DNA of 64,000 bases from an uncultured Clostridium sp. (GCA_900539375.1 UQBY01000002.1:124001-188000), one strand, 5' to 3'; positions 40,725-49,874 are shown, counted from the stretch's first letter. A program made the numbers and translations. Notes: generated by a model from the sequence alone, not told the origin.

Positions 40725-41600
40725 ATGGAAGGAAAAATTATTAAAGGAATAGGTGGATTTTATTACATAAAGACTAGTGAAGGAATAATAGAATGTAAAG
40801 CAAGAGGAAAATTTCGTCATAAAGATATGAAACCTATGGTTGGAGATAATGTTACAATTCAGGTAATGAAAAATGGAAAAGGTGTTATAGAGGATATACA
40901 TGAAAGAAAAAGTGAACTTATACGTCCAACTGTTGCAAATATAACTTTAGCCTTTGTTGTATTTGCAGTAAAAAATCCAGATTTAAATTTTGACCTTTTA
41001 AATAGATTTTTGGTTTTATGCGAAAGTAATAACATAGAACCTGTTGTATGTTTAAATAAGGTGGATTTGGTTTCAGAAGAAGAAAGGGAAAATCTTAAAC
41101 AAAAAATAAATGATATAGGCTATGAAGTGCTATTTATAAAGGCTAAAGATGGAGAAGGAATAGAAAGTCTTAGAGAGAGAATGAAAGGAAATACTACTGT
41201 TTTGTGTGGTCCTTCTGGAGTCGGAAAATCAACTTTAATAAATAGTCTTATATTTAAAGAACATATGGAAACTGGAATTGTAAGTGAAAAAATAGGACGT
41301 GGAAGACATACAACAAGACATAGTGAACTTATAGAAATAGAAGATGGTTATATTGTAGATACACCAGGTTTTTCTACATTAAATGTTTCATTTATTCCTA
41401 AAGAAGAACTTAAATATTGTTTCCCTGAATTTAGTGAATATAATGATTGCTGTAAATTTAGAGGTTGTCTTCACTACAAGGAACCAGGTTGTGCTGTAAA
41501 GACTGCTGTAGAAGATAAAATAATAAAAGAACATAGATATGAATTTTATGTAAGAATTTTAGAAGAAATTATAGAGAATGAAAAATATAAAAAATGGTAA
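40725..41600 (+). CDS. rsgA: Small ribosomal subunit biogenesis GTPase RsgA
   Basis: The 291-residue circularly permuted GTPase checks late 30S assembly. Residues 1-65 form an OB fold, followed by CLNKVDLV (G4), then CGPSGVGKSTLINSL (G1) and DTPGFSTL (G3), the permuted order that defines the family. A C-terminal zinc site follows (CCKFRGCLHYKEPGC). The ATG follows TTGGAGG. thiN begins 26 bases later; the rpe gene that separates the two in Bacillus is missing here. Confidence 0.96.
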   Translation: MEGKIIKGIGGFYYIKTSEGIIECKARGKFRHKDMKPMVGDNVTIQVMKNGKGVIEDIHERKSELIRPTVANITLAFVVFAVKNPDLNFDLLNRFLVLCESNNIEPVVCLNKVDLVSEEERENLKQKINDIGYEVLFIKAKDGEGIESLRERMKGNTTVLCGPSGVGKSTLINSLIFKEHMETGIVSEKIGRGRHTTRHSELIEIEDGYIVDTPGFSTLNVSFIPKEELKYCFPEFSEYNDCCKFRGCLHYKEPGCAVKTAVEDKIIKEHRYEFYVRILEEIIENEKYKKW

Positions 41601-41626
41601 TAATTTAAAGAGAGAAGGAAATTTTA

Positions 41627-42262
41627 ATGAGAGCAATTATAATAAGTGGAGGAAAAGCTCCCTCAAAGGAGTTACTTTTAAGTTATATTAAAGAAGATGA
41701 TATATTAATAGGGGTAGATAAAGGGTGTGATGTTTTTTATGAGTATAATATAATTCCTAATATTATTTTAGGAGATTTTGACTCTGCAAAAAAAGAATAC
41801 ATTGAAGAATTTATAAAAAAGGGAGTTAAAATAGAAAAGTATAATCCAGAAAAGGATTATACAGATACTCATTTAGGATATATTAAAGCAAAAGAAGCTA
41901 ATGCAGATGAAATTATAATGTTTGGAGTAACAGGAACTAGAATAGATCATACTTTAGCAAACTTTGGCATATTATTTATGGCTCTAAAAGATAAAATAAA
42001 ATTAGAAATAATAGATGATAATAATAGAATTTTTATAATTGATAAAAACACAACATTTAAAGGAAAAAAAGGTGAACTTATAAGCTTTCATGCCCTTTCA
42101 AATGTAGTTAAAAATGTAAATATAGAAGGAGCAAAGTATACTCTTAAAAATTATGATATGACCCTTTTAGAACCTAGAGCTATTTGTAATGAATTTTTAG
42201 ATAAGGATATAACAATATCTTTTGATAAGGGAATAATAATGGTAATTTTCCCAATGGATTAA
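41627..42262 (+). CDS. thiN: Thiamine pyrophosphokinase
   Basis: Converts thiamine to thiamine diphosphate. The 211-residue product has the conserved DDILIGVDKGCDVFYEY, NIILGDFDSAKKE and EKDYTDTHLGYIKA, with the acidic substrate and Mg residues, and FGVTGTRIDHTLANF. The C-terminal thiamine-binding domain is beta-rich. The ATG follows AGAGAAGG. spoVM follows 66 bases downstream, the same order as in B. subtilis. Confidence 0.95.
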   Translation: MRAIIISGGKAPSKELLLSYIKEDDILIGVDKGCDVFYEYNIIPNIILGDFDSAKKEYIEEFIKKGVKIEKYNPEKDYTDTHLGYIKAKEANADEIIMFGVTGTRIDHTLANFGILFMALKDKIKLEIIDDNNRIFIIDKNTTFKGKKGELISFHALSNVVKNVNIEGAKYTLKNYDMTLLEPRAICNEFLDKDITISFDKGIIMVIFPMD

Positions 42263-42328
42263 AATGTACACAATTTGTATAACTATAACATAATATAAAA
42301 TAGAATATAAAAATTGGAGGTATAAGAA

Positions 42329-42400
42329 ATGAAAATTCTAGCTATAAAATTACCTAACTTTATTTCAAAGTTTTTAAGATTTTTTAGAAGAAAAAAATAA
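42329..42400 (+). CDS. spoVM: Stage V sporulation protein M (23 residues)
   Basis: A tiny peptide that reads membrane curvature and anchors SpoIVA on the forespore. From ATG 42329, preceded by TTGGAGGTA, the codons give MKILAIKLPNFISKF, then a short basic end (RRKK) and TAA. The MKxxxIKLPxF start and Pro at position 9 match SpoVM of Bacillus. The rest can form the amphipathic helix. The location between thiN and rpmB is the conserved SpoVM location. The C-terminal half is shorter than the usual 26 residues. Confidence 0.9.
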   Translation: MKILAIKLPNFISKFLRFFRRKK

Positions 42401-42514
42401 TAGAAGAAAATGATGAGATACATAAAAACTCATTATTAATAAGCTATTAATAAAAAATAAAGACAATACATTTTGTTTCTATATGCCTCTAAAGATTAAG
42501 ATAATATTTTATAA

Positions 42515-42548
42515 ATAAAAAAATGCAATTTTTCTTACTAAATTGCAT
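42515..42548 (-). terminator. Terminator of rpmB (minus strand)
   Basis: On the minus strand ATGCAATTT and AAATTGCAT arms are followed by a run of T (A run at 42516-42522 on the plus strand). Between spoVM and here is AT-rich DNA with no other clear signal. Confidence 0.82.
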
Positions 42549-42567
42549 CTTTCTATTGCTATTAAAT

Positions 42568-42759
42568 TTATATAGCTCTTTGAACCTTACCTGATCTAAG
42601 GCATCTTGTACAAACATGAACTGTCTTTGGAGTTCCGTTAACTAAAGCCTTTACTCTCTTTATGTTAGGAGCCCAAGTTCTCTTTGATTGACGATGAGAG
42701 TGACTGAATTGTACACCAGCAACAACGCCTTTATTGCATATTTCGCATCTTCTTGACAC
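42568..42759 (-). CDS. rpmB: 50S ribosomal protein L28
   Basis: A 63-residue ribosomal protein. GTG at 42759 follows AAGGAGGTG on the minus strand and gives MSRRCEICNKGVVAGVQFSH, the expected start; a longer frame upstream has no support. The paired cysteines CEIC and CTRC form a zinc site, followed by LRSGKVQRAI. It faces spoVM/thiN and lies alone between divergent asp23 and its own terminator, an orientation kept in many Firmicutes. Confidence 0.96.
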   Translation of the reverse strand: MSRRCEICNKGVVAGVQFSHSHRQSKRTWAPNIKRVKALVNGTPKTVHVCTRCLRSGKVQRAI

Positions 42760-42813
42760 TTGAAAACACCTCCTTATATAGTGAAGATAATATCTCTTCA
42801 ATAGGACAAAAAG

Positions 42814-42843
42814 ATTTTATCATAAAAGCAATAGAGTGTGCAA
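42814..42843 (-). promoter_or_regulatory. Sigma A-type promoter of rpmB (minus strand)
   Basis: On the minus strand TTGCAC (42843-42838), an 18-base spacer and TAAAAT (42819-42814). A small hairpin (GAAGA/TCTTC near 42783-42799) lies in the leader before the ribosome site. Confidence 0.5.
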
Positions 42844-42942
42844 GTAAATTTTAAAAAAAAATTAGAATTATATTTTATAAACCTTGAATAATATAAATTT
42901 CTAATATAAAATATAGCTAATGGATTATAAGGAGGAATTGTA

Positions 42943-43293
42943 ATGGTAGGATTTTCAAAAGAAAATGGAAAAATACATTACTCAGATGAAGTTTTAGCAA
43001 AAATAATAGGATTATCAACAATGGAATGTTATGGCGTTGTAGGTATGGTATCTCAAAATGCTAGTGATGGCCTATGGCAACTTATGAGAATAGAAAACTT
43101 AGCTAGGGGAGTAAAAATAAAACTTACAGAAGATGAAAAATTAAATATTGAATTATTTGTTATGGTTGAGTATGGAACAAAGATATCAGTTATAGCTAAT
43201 AATATAATTCAAAAGGTACGTTACAGCGTGGAAAATTATACAGGAATAAAAGTAGCATCAATAACAGTTAACGTTCAAGCTGTAAGAGTCTAG
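42943..43293 (+). CDS. Asp23/Gls24 family protein (YloU)
   Basis: A 116-residue Asp23/Gls24 protein, a family tied to envelope stress and membrane scaffolding. GKIHYSDEVLAKIIGLSTME, the GVVGMVSQNASDG turn and the C-terminal VRYSVENYTGIKVASITVNV are diagnostic. The ATG follows AAGGAGGAA. It is 12 bases before yloV, and the two genes are paired in nearly all Firmicutes. Function of the pair is probably in lipid or envelope metabolism. Confidence 0.92.
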   Translation: MVGFSKENGKIHYSDEVLAKIIGLSTMECYGVVGMVSQNASDGLWQLMRIENLARGVKIKLTEDEKLNIELFVMVEYGTKISVIANNIIQKVRYSVENYTGIKVASITVNVQAVRV

Positions 43294-43305
43294 GAGGATT
43301 TAATA

Positions 43306-44961
43306 ATGGAATACAAAGCAATAAATGGCCATGATTTTTATAACATGGTAATAAATGCTAGTAATAGATTGGCTGAAAACAGTGAATTTGTAAATTCACT
43401 TAATGTTTTCCCAGTACCAGATGGAGATACTGGAACTAATATGTCAATGACATTTAAAGCAGCAGTAAAAGAAATTGAAAATATAAACTCTAAATCTATT
43501 GGAGAAGTATCAAAAAAGCTTGCTAAAGGAGCTTTAATGGGAGCAAGAGGAAATTCAGGAGTAATTTTATCTCAAATTTTAAGAGGTATATCTAAAGGAT
43601 TTGAAAATTTAGAAAGTGCTGATGCTTCTCAAGTTGCAGTGGCTTTAAATGAAGGTTCAAAATCTGCTTATAAAGCAGTAATGAGACCAACAGAAGGTAC
43701 AATTCTTTCAGTTATAAGAGCTACAGCAGAGGAAGCTGTAAACTCACAAAAAGATGATGTAGCAGCACTTTTAGAAGATGCTACAAAGGCTGCAAAAGTT
43801 ATGCTTGATAAAACACCAGATTTATTACCAGCTTTAAAAAAGGCAAAGGTTGTAGATTCAGGTGGAATGGGTCTTTATATAATACTTAAAGGTATGACAG
43901 AAGCCCTTTTAGATAATATTGAAGCAACTATAAGTGATGTAGATATATCTCAAGGAGGACCTTCAAGCACTTCAGGAGCAGGTTCTACTTTAGAAGAAGA
44001 AATTAAGTTTGGATATTGTACAGAGTTTATAATTATGGGAGATGCTAAAAAAGCAAAAGAATTCCAAGATGAAATAGCACCTCTTGGAGATTGTATGATA
44101 GTTGTTGGATATGATGATGTAATAAAGGTTCATATTCATACAAATGACCCAGGAATGGTATTATCAAAGGCAGTAAAGCTTGGAGAATTATCAAAAATAA
44201 AAATAGATAATATGAGAGAAGAACATAGAGAGATTCTTGGAATTAAAGAAGCAGAAGGAAAAAATGAAGCTTTAAAAGAAGAACCTTCTTTAGAAGAAGA
44301 ACATAAAAAGTATGCCTTTATAACAGTTGCTATGGGAAAGGGTATTACAAACATATTTAAAGATTTAGGTGTTGATTATGTTATTGAAGGTGGTCAAACA
44401 ATGAATCCTTCAACACAAGATATATTAGATTGTGTTAATAAAATAAATGCAGACCACATTTTTGTTCTTCCAAATAATAAAAATATTATTATGGCATCAA
44501 ATCAAGCTGCAGAAATAAGTGATAAAGATGTAAGGGTAATTCCTACAACTTCAATTCCACAAGGAATAACATGTATAACAATGTTTGATTCTCAAGGTGA
44601 AGTGGATGAAAATGAAGAAGAATTAAAAGAATTAATTTCTACAGTAAAAACAGGTTCTATAACTTATGCAGTAAGAGATACTGAAATGGATGGAATAGAA
44701 ATTAAGGAAGGAAATATTCTTGGCTTAATAGAAGGTAAAATAAAGGAAGTTGGAGAAGATAAATTTGAAGTTACAGAGAAAGTAATTTCAGATATGGTAG
44801 ATGAAGAAAGTGAACTTATAACTATTTTCTATGGAGCAGATGTAAAAGAAGAAGAAGTAAATGATTTTATTTCAAAACTTGAAGAAAAGTATGAAGATTT
44901 AGATATACAATGTTATAAGGGAGAACAGCCTCTATATTATTTCCTAGTTTCTGTAGAATAA
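43306..44961 (+). CDS. YloV: DAK2-domain (fatty acid kinase FakA-like) protein
   Basis: A 551-residue kinase-like protein. The N-terminal DAK2/DhaL domain (about 1-200) has NVFPVPDGDTGTNMSMT with the metal-binding Asp residues and GARGNSGVILSQILRG. The C-terminal half is the FakA-type domain (GYCTEFIIMG, HIHTNDPGMVLSKA, TIFYGADVKEEEV). Family members phosphorylate fatty acids bound to a DegV-type partner, which is not in this window. The start follows TAGGAGG. It is co-transcribed with the Asp23 gene and ends before a small terminator. Confidence 0.9.
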   Translation: MEYKAINGHDFYNMVINASNRLAENSEFVNSLNVFPVPDGDTGTNMSMTFKAAVKEIENINSKSIGEVSKKLAKGALMGARGNSGVILSQILRGISKGFENLESADASQVAVALNEGSKSAYKAVMRPTEGTILSVIRATAEEAVNSQKDDVAALLEDATKAAKVMLDKTPDLLPALKKAKVVDSGGMGLYIILKGMTEALLDNIEATISDVDISQGGPSSTSGAGSTLEEEIKFGYCTEFIIMGDAKKAKEFQDEIAPLGDCMIVVGYDDVIKVHIHTNDPGMVLSKAVKLGELSKIKIDNMREEHREILGIKEAEGKNEALKEEPSLEEEHKKYAFITVAMGKGITNIFKDLGVDYVIEGGQTMNPSTQDILDCVNKINADHIFVLPNNKNIIMASNQAAEISDKDVRVIPTTSIPQGITCITMFDSQGEVDENEEELKELISTVKTGSITYAVRDTEMDGIEIKEGNILGLIEGKIKEVGEDKFEVTEKVISDMVDEESELITIFYGADVKEEEVNDFISKLEEKYEDLDIQCYKGEQPLYYFLVSVE

Positions 44962-44974
44962 TAGATTTTAATTT

Positions 44975-45000
44975 AAGCACCTTTTATAGGTGCTTTTTAA
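44975..45000 (+). terminator. Terminator between yloV and recG
   Basis: AAGCACC-TTTTATA-GGTGCTT then TTTAA. Stem of seven pairs with a short T run. Confidence 0.75.
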
Positions 45001-45029
45001 ATTTTATTTAAAGTAAAGGAAGATTTTTT

Positions 45030-47063
45030 ATGGACATATATAGTAATGTTTCAACTTTAAAGGGAGTTGGGCCAAAGGTTTTAGAAAGATTAAATAAGGT
45101 TTCTATTTTTAATATTCTAGATTTACTTTTATATTTTCCTAGAGATTATGAGTTTGTAAATGGGAATATTCCTTTTGAAGAAATTAATGAAGAAGAAAAA
45201 CAACTTTTAACTTGTAAAGTTATAGGATTTAAAAGTGATATTAGAACAAGAAGTGGAAAAATATTATCAGTTATTGAATTTGATTATAAAGGTCATAAAC
45301 TAGAAGGAAAATGGTTTAATCAGCCCTATGCAAAGAAAAATTTTAAAATAGGAATGGAATATAATTTAATTGGTAAATTTAAAAAGCATGGAATAAGTTT
45401 TGAGGTAATTAATCCTTTAGTAGGAGGAAAAGAGGCTTTAAAAAGTGAAATAATACCTAAATACCCCCTTAAAGGAGATTTAACAGATAAACTTCTTACA
45501 AAGTTAATAAGTTATGTATTAGATTCTATTGAAATTAGAGAAAACTTGCCAAAAGAAATTTGTGAAAAATATAAATTTATTTCTTTAGATAAAGCTATAA
45601 GAGAAATTCATTTTCCAAAAAACAAAGATATGCTTAATGAAGCTATTTTAAGATTAAAATTTCAAGAATTATTTACTTATTCTATAAAACTTCTCCTTCT
45701 TAAAAAAAATATAAAAGGAAATAGTGAAGGAATAAGTTTCCCTTGGAAAGATGAAATGAAAGCCCTTAAAGCTTCTCTTCCATATAATTTAACAAATGCT
45801 CAGACAAGGGTAGTAAGAGAAATACTTAGAGATGAAAAAAGTAATTTTCCAATGAATAGATTAGTACAAGGGGATGTGGGAAGTGGAAAAACTATAATAG
45901 CTTTAATTGCTATTTTTAATGTTTATACAAATGGATATAAATCTGCTTTTATGGCTCCTACAGAAATACTTGCAAATCAACATTATAAAGAAGCTCAAAA
46001 GCTTTTAGCTCCATTTAATGTAAATATAGAACTTTTAACTGGAAGTACTTCTTTAAAAGAAAAATTAAGAATAAAAGAGAGAATAAAAAAAGAAGAACCT
46101 CTTGTTGTTATAGGAACTCATGCTTTAATACAAGAAGATGTGGAATTTAATAAATTAGGTCTTGTAGTTACAGATGAACAACATAGATTTGGAGTAGAAC
46201 AAAGAAGTAAGCTTATAAATAAGGGAAAAAGAGCAGATGTTATTGTAATGACAGCAACTCCTATTCCTAGAACTTTAGCTTTATATTTATATTCAGATTT
46301 AGATGTTTCAATAATTGATGAGCTTCCTCCAGGAAGAAAAAAGATAGATACAAGATTTTTTAATGAAAATGAAAGAAATAAAGCCTATGAATTGGCTTAT
46401 AATGAAGTAGGTAAGGGAAGGCAAGTATATGTTGTATGTCCTCTTATTGAAGAAGATGAAAAGGCAATGTTAAACTCAGTTGAAAGTATTTATAAAAAAC
46501 TTAAAGAGGGAATATTTAAAGATGTTTCAGTAGAGATACTTCATGGAAAAATGAAGGCTTTAGAAAAGGATGAAATTATAAACAAATTTAAAGATAATAA
46601 AATAAAAGTTTTAATTTCAACTACAGTAATTGAAGTTGGAGTAAATGTTCCTAATGCTTCAGTTATGATTATTGAAAACTCTGAAAGATTTGGCTTAGCT
46701 CAGCTTCATCAACTTAGAGGAAGAGTTGGAAGAGGCGAATATGAATCCTATTGTATATTAATAGGAAATGCAAAAAGTAAGATAACAAAACAAAGAATGG
46801 AAATAATGACAACTTCAAATGATGGTTTTTATATATCAGAGCAGGATTTAAAGCTTAGAGGGGCAGGAGAAATGTTTGGAGTTAAACAAAGTGGAGAAGA
46901 AGGTTTTGTTCTTTCAGATATTTATAATGATATAAGTATTTTAAGAGCTGCAAGAGAAGAAGCAGGAAAGGTTTTAAATAAAGAAGATAAAGAAAGTAAA
47001 AGACTTGTTTATGAAATTTCACAAGGATTAAGAAAAAGTAGCAAATATATATGTTTTAATTAA
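45030..47063 (+). CDS. recG: ATP-dependent DNA helicase RecG
   Basis: A 677-residue branch-migration helicase for stalled forks. The N-terminal wedge (STLKGVGPKVLERLNK, FPRDYEF) is followed by helicase motifs QGDVGSGKTIIA, APTEILANQHY, the DEQHRFGVEQR box (DEQH), TATPIPRTLALYLYSDLD, and in domain 2 STTVIEVGVNVPNA and QLRGRVGRG. Length is normal. The ATG at 45030 follows AAGGAAG. rsmD follows after a separate promoter. Confidence 0.97.
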   Translation: MDIYSNVSTLKGVGPKVLERLNKVSIFNILDLLLYFPRDYEFVNGNIPFEEINEEEKQLLTCKVIGFKSDIRTRSGKILSVIEFDYKGHKLEGKWFNQPYAKKNFKIGMEYNLIGKFKKHGISFEVINPLVGGKEALKSEIIPKYPLKGDLTDKLLTKLISYVLDSIEIRENLPKEICEKYKFISLDKAIREIHFPKNKDMLNEAILRLKFQELFTYSIKLLLLKKNIKGNSEGISFPWKDEMKALKASLPYNLTNAQTRVVREILRDEKSNFPMNRLVQGDVGSGKTIIALIAIFNVYTNGYKSAFMAPTEILANQHYKEAQKLLAPFNVNIELLTGSTSLKEKLRIKERIKKEEPLVVIGTHALIQEDVEFNKLGLVVTDEQHRFGVEQRSKLINKGKRADVIVMTATPIPRTLALYLYSDLDVSIIDELPPGRKKIDTRFFNENERNKAYELAYNEVGKGRQVYVVCPLIEEDEKAMLNSVESIYKKLKEGIFKDVSVEILHGKMKALEKDEIINKFKDNKIKVLISTTVIEVGVNVPNASVMIIENSERFGLAQLHQLRGRVGRGEYESYCILIGNAKSKITKQRMEIMTTSNDGFYISEQDLKLRGAGEMFGVKQSGEEGFVLSDIYNDISILRAAREEAGKVLNKEDKESKRLVYEISQGLRKSSKYICFN

Positions 47064-47074
47064 ATTGTATATGA

Positions 47075-47103
47075 TTGTCTTATATGATAAAATAATATAT
47101 TAT
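47075..47103 (+). promoter_or_regulatory. Sigma A-type promoter of rsmD-coaD
   Basis: TTGTCT at 47075-47080, a 17-base spacer and TATTAT at 47098-47103, 20 bases before the rsmD ATG. Confidence 0.55.
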
Positions 47104-47122
47104 ACATACAAGGAGGAGAAAA

Positions 47123-47680
47123 ATGAGGATAATAGCAGGAAAAGCAAAAGGACAAAAGTTAATTCCTCCTGCAACCATGGAAACAAGACCAACCTTAGAT
47201 AGAGTTAAGGAAGCTATGTTTAGCATTATTCAAGGATATATTCCAAATGCAAAGGTTGTTGATGTTTTTGCAGGAACAGGAAGTTTAGGTTTAGAGGCTG
47301 CTAGTAGAGGAGCTAAGGAAGTATATTTAATAGATAAAAGTCCTGTTACTTACCCACTATTAAAAGAAAATGTTGAAAAGCTTAAATTTCAAGAATTTGC
47401 ACATCCATTAAATATGGATTCTTATGAAGCTTTAAAACTTTTAGCAAATAAGGGAAAAGTATTTGATTTAATATTTATAGATCCACCATATTGTAAGGAA
47501 ATGATTCCAGAGGCAATAAAGATAATAAAAGAAAATAATATGATGGATAAAGAAGGAATTATAGTTACTAAAATTGATAGTATTGAAGAAATATATGAAG
47601 GTTATAAAGATATAAAACTTATTAGAAGTAAGAAGTATGGAAATACAACAGTTTGCTTTTATAAATATTTGGAGGATTAA
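47123..47680 (+). CDS. rsmD: 16S rRNA (guanine-966 N2) methyltransferase RsmD
   Basis: A 185-residue methyltransferase. MRIIAGKAKGQKLIPP and ETRPTLDRVKEAMFSII are the family start; VVDVFAGTGSLGLEAASRGA is the SAM-binding motif I; LIFIDPPYCKEM holds the catalytic DPPY. The ATG follows AAGGAGGAG. coaD begins 5 bases after the stop, a pairing that is standard in Firmicutes. Confidence 0.95.
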   Translation: MRIIAGKAKGQKLIPPATMETRPTLDRVKEAMFSIIQGYIPNAKVVDVFAGTGSLGLEAASRGAKEVYLIDKSPVTYPLLKENVEKLKFQEFAHPLNMDSYEALKLLANKGKVFDLIFIDPPYCKEMIPEAIKIIKENNMMDKEGIIVTKIDSIEEIYEGYKDIKLIRSKKYGNTTVCFYKYLED

Positions 47681-47685
47681 TAAAA

Positions 47686-48162
47686 ATGAAAGTTGCAATT
47701 TATCCAGGAAGCTTTGATCCTGTTACTAATGGACATTTAGATATTATAACAAGAGGAGCAAAGGTTTTTGATAAGCTTATAGTTGGCGTATTAGTAAATG
47801 TTGATAAAAAAGGATTATTTGATATTGAAGAAAGAGTAGAGCTTATAAAAAGAGTTACAAAGGATTTACCAAATGTAGAGGTGGTAAGCTTTAATGGATT
47901 ATTAATAGATTTTGTAAAAAAATATGATTCAAAAGTTATACTAAAAGGTCTTAGAGCATTTTCAGATTTTGAATATGAATTTCAAATGGCTCTTATGAAC
48001 AGCAAGTTAGACCCAGAAGTAGAAACTTTATTTATGATGACATCAGCACAATATGCATATGTTAGTTCTTCAAATGTAAAGCAAGTTGCAAAATTTAAAG
48101 GGTGTTTAAAGGGATTAGTACCAGAGGAAATAATTCCAGATATTGAGAAAAGGTATAAATAA
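47686..48162 (+). CDS. coaD: Pantetheine-phosphate adenylyltransferase
   Basis: Fourth step of coenzyme A synthesis. The 158-residue product has the nucleotidyltransferase motif YPGSFDPVTNGHLDII (T/HxGH), the conserved LKGLRAFSDFEYEFQMA and the C-terminal YVSSSNVKQVAKF. The ribosome site TTGGAGGA lies in the end of rsmD. Together with coaBC at 29730, this makes two CoA-pathway loci in the window. Confidence 0.97.
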   Translation: MKVAIYPGSFDPVTNGHLDIITRGAKVFDKLIVGVLVNVDKKGLFDIEERVELIKRVTKDLPNVEVVSFNGLLIDFVKKYDSKVILKGLRAFSDFEYEFQMALMNSKLDPEVETLFMMTSAQYAYVSSSNVKQVAKFKGCLKGLVPEEIIPDIEKRYK

Positions 48163-48176
48163 GAAAGGGGAAAGTT

Positions 48177-48722
48177 ATGGACAGTGAAATAAATTTTAAT
48201 GTTATAGAGCTTTTAGAGTATATTCAAGACACCATAGAAACAGCTCCTAAGGTTCCTATTAGTGGAAAGGCAATGGTAGATAAAAAAGAACTTTTAGAAG
48301 CAATAGATCAAATAGTGAATTATCTTCCAGATGAATTTAAAAAAGCTAGATGGATTGTAAATGAAAAGGATAGAATTTTAGCAGCAGCTAAAGAAGAGTA
48401 TAATTCAGTTAGAAAAGATACAATTGAAATTATGAGACAAAATGTTGAAAGACATGATATTGTTAAAGAAGCTAAAATTCGTGCACAAGAAATAATTTCA
48501 TCTGCAAAAAAGGATGCTAAAGCAATAAGACTTGGCTCTAGGGATTATTCAAATGAAATTTTAACTGAATTAGATAAACAAATAGAAGAAAAAAAGGGAG
48601 AGCTAATACAAATTCTTGAAGAAAGTTATAAAAAAGCGGCTATGGACATTAATGATAACATTCAAGGCATTAGCTCAACTATTAAAGAAAATATAAAAGA
48701 ATTACAGGATATGCAAAAGTAA
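48177..48722 (+). CDS. Coiled-coil protein of unknown function between coaD and ylbJ
   Basis: A 181-residue, highly charged helical protein without membrane segments. The first 70 residues (FNVIELLEYIQDTIETAPKV, then KKELLEAIDQIVNYLPDEF) look like a small folded head. The rest is long amphipathic helix with heptad-like spacing (RILAAAKEEYNSVRKDTIEI). A similar gene occurs after coaD in clostridia and is sometimes named ATPase, but no nucleotide-binding motif is visible. It may be a DivIVA-like or scaffold protein. Its last 21 bases overlap the end of ylbJ on the other strand. Confidence 0.75.
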   Translation: MDSEINFNVIELLEYIQDTIETAPKVPISGKAMVDKKELLEAIDQIVNYLPDEFKKARWIVNEKDRILAAAKEEYNSVRKDTIEIMRQNVERHDIVKEAKIRAQEIISSAKKDAKAIRLGSRDYSNEILTELDKQIEEKKGELIQILEESYKKAAMDINDNIQGISSTIKENIKELQDMQK

Positions 48723-49874
48723 TTTTGAAAAAAGTTTACTTATTATAAAAATTAGTATTAATAAAATAATTGGAATTAATAAAACATAAAAACTTAACCT
48801 TGATGAAATATTAAATATGTTAGAAGTAGAAATAGTAAGAAGGTTTGAAAAAATAAAAGTAATAAAAAAACTTAATATTCCTTGAAATAATTTAAAAAGA
48901 AAATATTTTAATAAAGAAATATTATGCTTACTCATAAATGAATAGGACTGAGCAATTATTGATAAGCCTGAAAAGGAGCATAAAAAACTTATAAGACTTA
49001 GCTTTAAAGAAATAGGTAAACTTGAAGAGGATAACATATTACAACCATTTGTTATTTCTATACTACCTAGAAAAATGGCATATAATAAATTAGGCTCTAA
49101 GTGAAGTAAAGATTCAATTTTAGAAATTATAAATGAAAAAGTATTGCTATTTTTTATAATTTCAATAAGAACTGAAAAAATTATTATAAAGCCTCCAATA
49201 GAAAGGGCTGTATTAATTCCATCTTCAAGAGACTTCTTTAAAGCATAACCTAAATTATTTTTAGAAGTGTTTTCTGGAATTTTCCCCATTTCTTTATTTT
49301 GGGAAAAGGTTCTTTTTTTTCTTGTAAATAATCCTATAATTATAACAGATAAATAATTTCCAATTAACAATAAATAACCATAACTTATATTATTAAGCAT
49401 AGCACAACCAATTGTACCTATTATAAATAAAGGACCACAGTTTGTAGCAATGTTGATTAAAGAAATGTATTCATTTTTATCAATATACCCTAAATCATAA
49501 GTATCAGAAGAAAATTTACTTCCTAATGGATAGCCACATAAAAAACTTACTGTAAGAGGAAAGGAAGAATTTTTAGAAAGATTTAAGGGCTTACATATTA
49601 ATGGTCCTAAAAGCTTTGAATATAAAGTAATGCCATCATAAAAAATAAGTAAATTACAAATAACTGCAAAAGGAAAAGAAGTAGGAAGTATTGCTTTAAA
49701 CCAAAGCTTAGCCCCATTAAGGGAGGCTTTAAGAGAAAGCTTAATATTTACTATAAACAATATTATAAATAAAGTTATAAAAAAGCATATTATATAATTT
49801 TTCTTTGCTTTTAAAAGTTTTAATAATATAAGTAAAAAAATAATAATAAAAAGCCATAATAAAATATAAAACAT
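48702..49874 (-). CDS. ylbJ: Sporulation integral membrane protein YlbJ
   Basis: A 390-residue membrane protein with about eight to ten helices, of the Gate/nucleoside-recognition domain type. CGYPLGSKF, NIATNCGPLFIIGTIG and LGSIEITNGCNML are conserved YlbJ segments. In Bacillus ylbJ is sigma E-dependent and needed for heat-resistant spores. The ATG at 49874 follows AAGGAGGAA on the minus strand. It lies 52 bases downstream of tmcAL in the same direction. It converges on and overlaps the gene at 48177 by 21 bases. Confidence 0.9.
   Translation of the reverse strand: MFYILLWLFIIIFLLILLKLLKAKKNYIICFFITLFIILFIVNIKLSLKASLNGAKLWFKAILPTSFPFAVICNLLIFYDGITLYSKLLGPLICKPLNLSKNSSFPLTVSFLCGYPLGSKFSSDTYDLGYIDKNEYISLINIATNCGPLFIIGTIGCAMLNNISYGYLLLIGNYLSVIIIGLFTRKKRTFSQNKEMGKIPENTSKNNLGYALKKSLEDGINTALSIGGFIIIFSVLIEIIKNSNTFSFIISKIESLLHLEPNLLYAIFLGSIEITNGCNMLSSSSLPISLKLSLISFLCSFSGLSIIAQSYSFMSKHNISLLKYFLFKLFQGILSFFITFIFSNLLTISTSNIFNISSRLSFYVLLIPIILLILIFIISKLFSKLLLHIL

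Noticed and set aside
42760..42801. Upstream extension of L28
   Set aside because: The GTG at 42759 follows AAGGAGGTG and gives the canonical MSRRCEIC start; the extension would contain the ribosome site.
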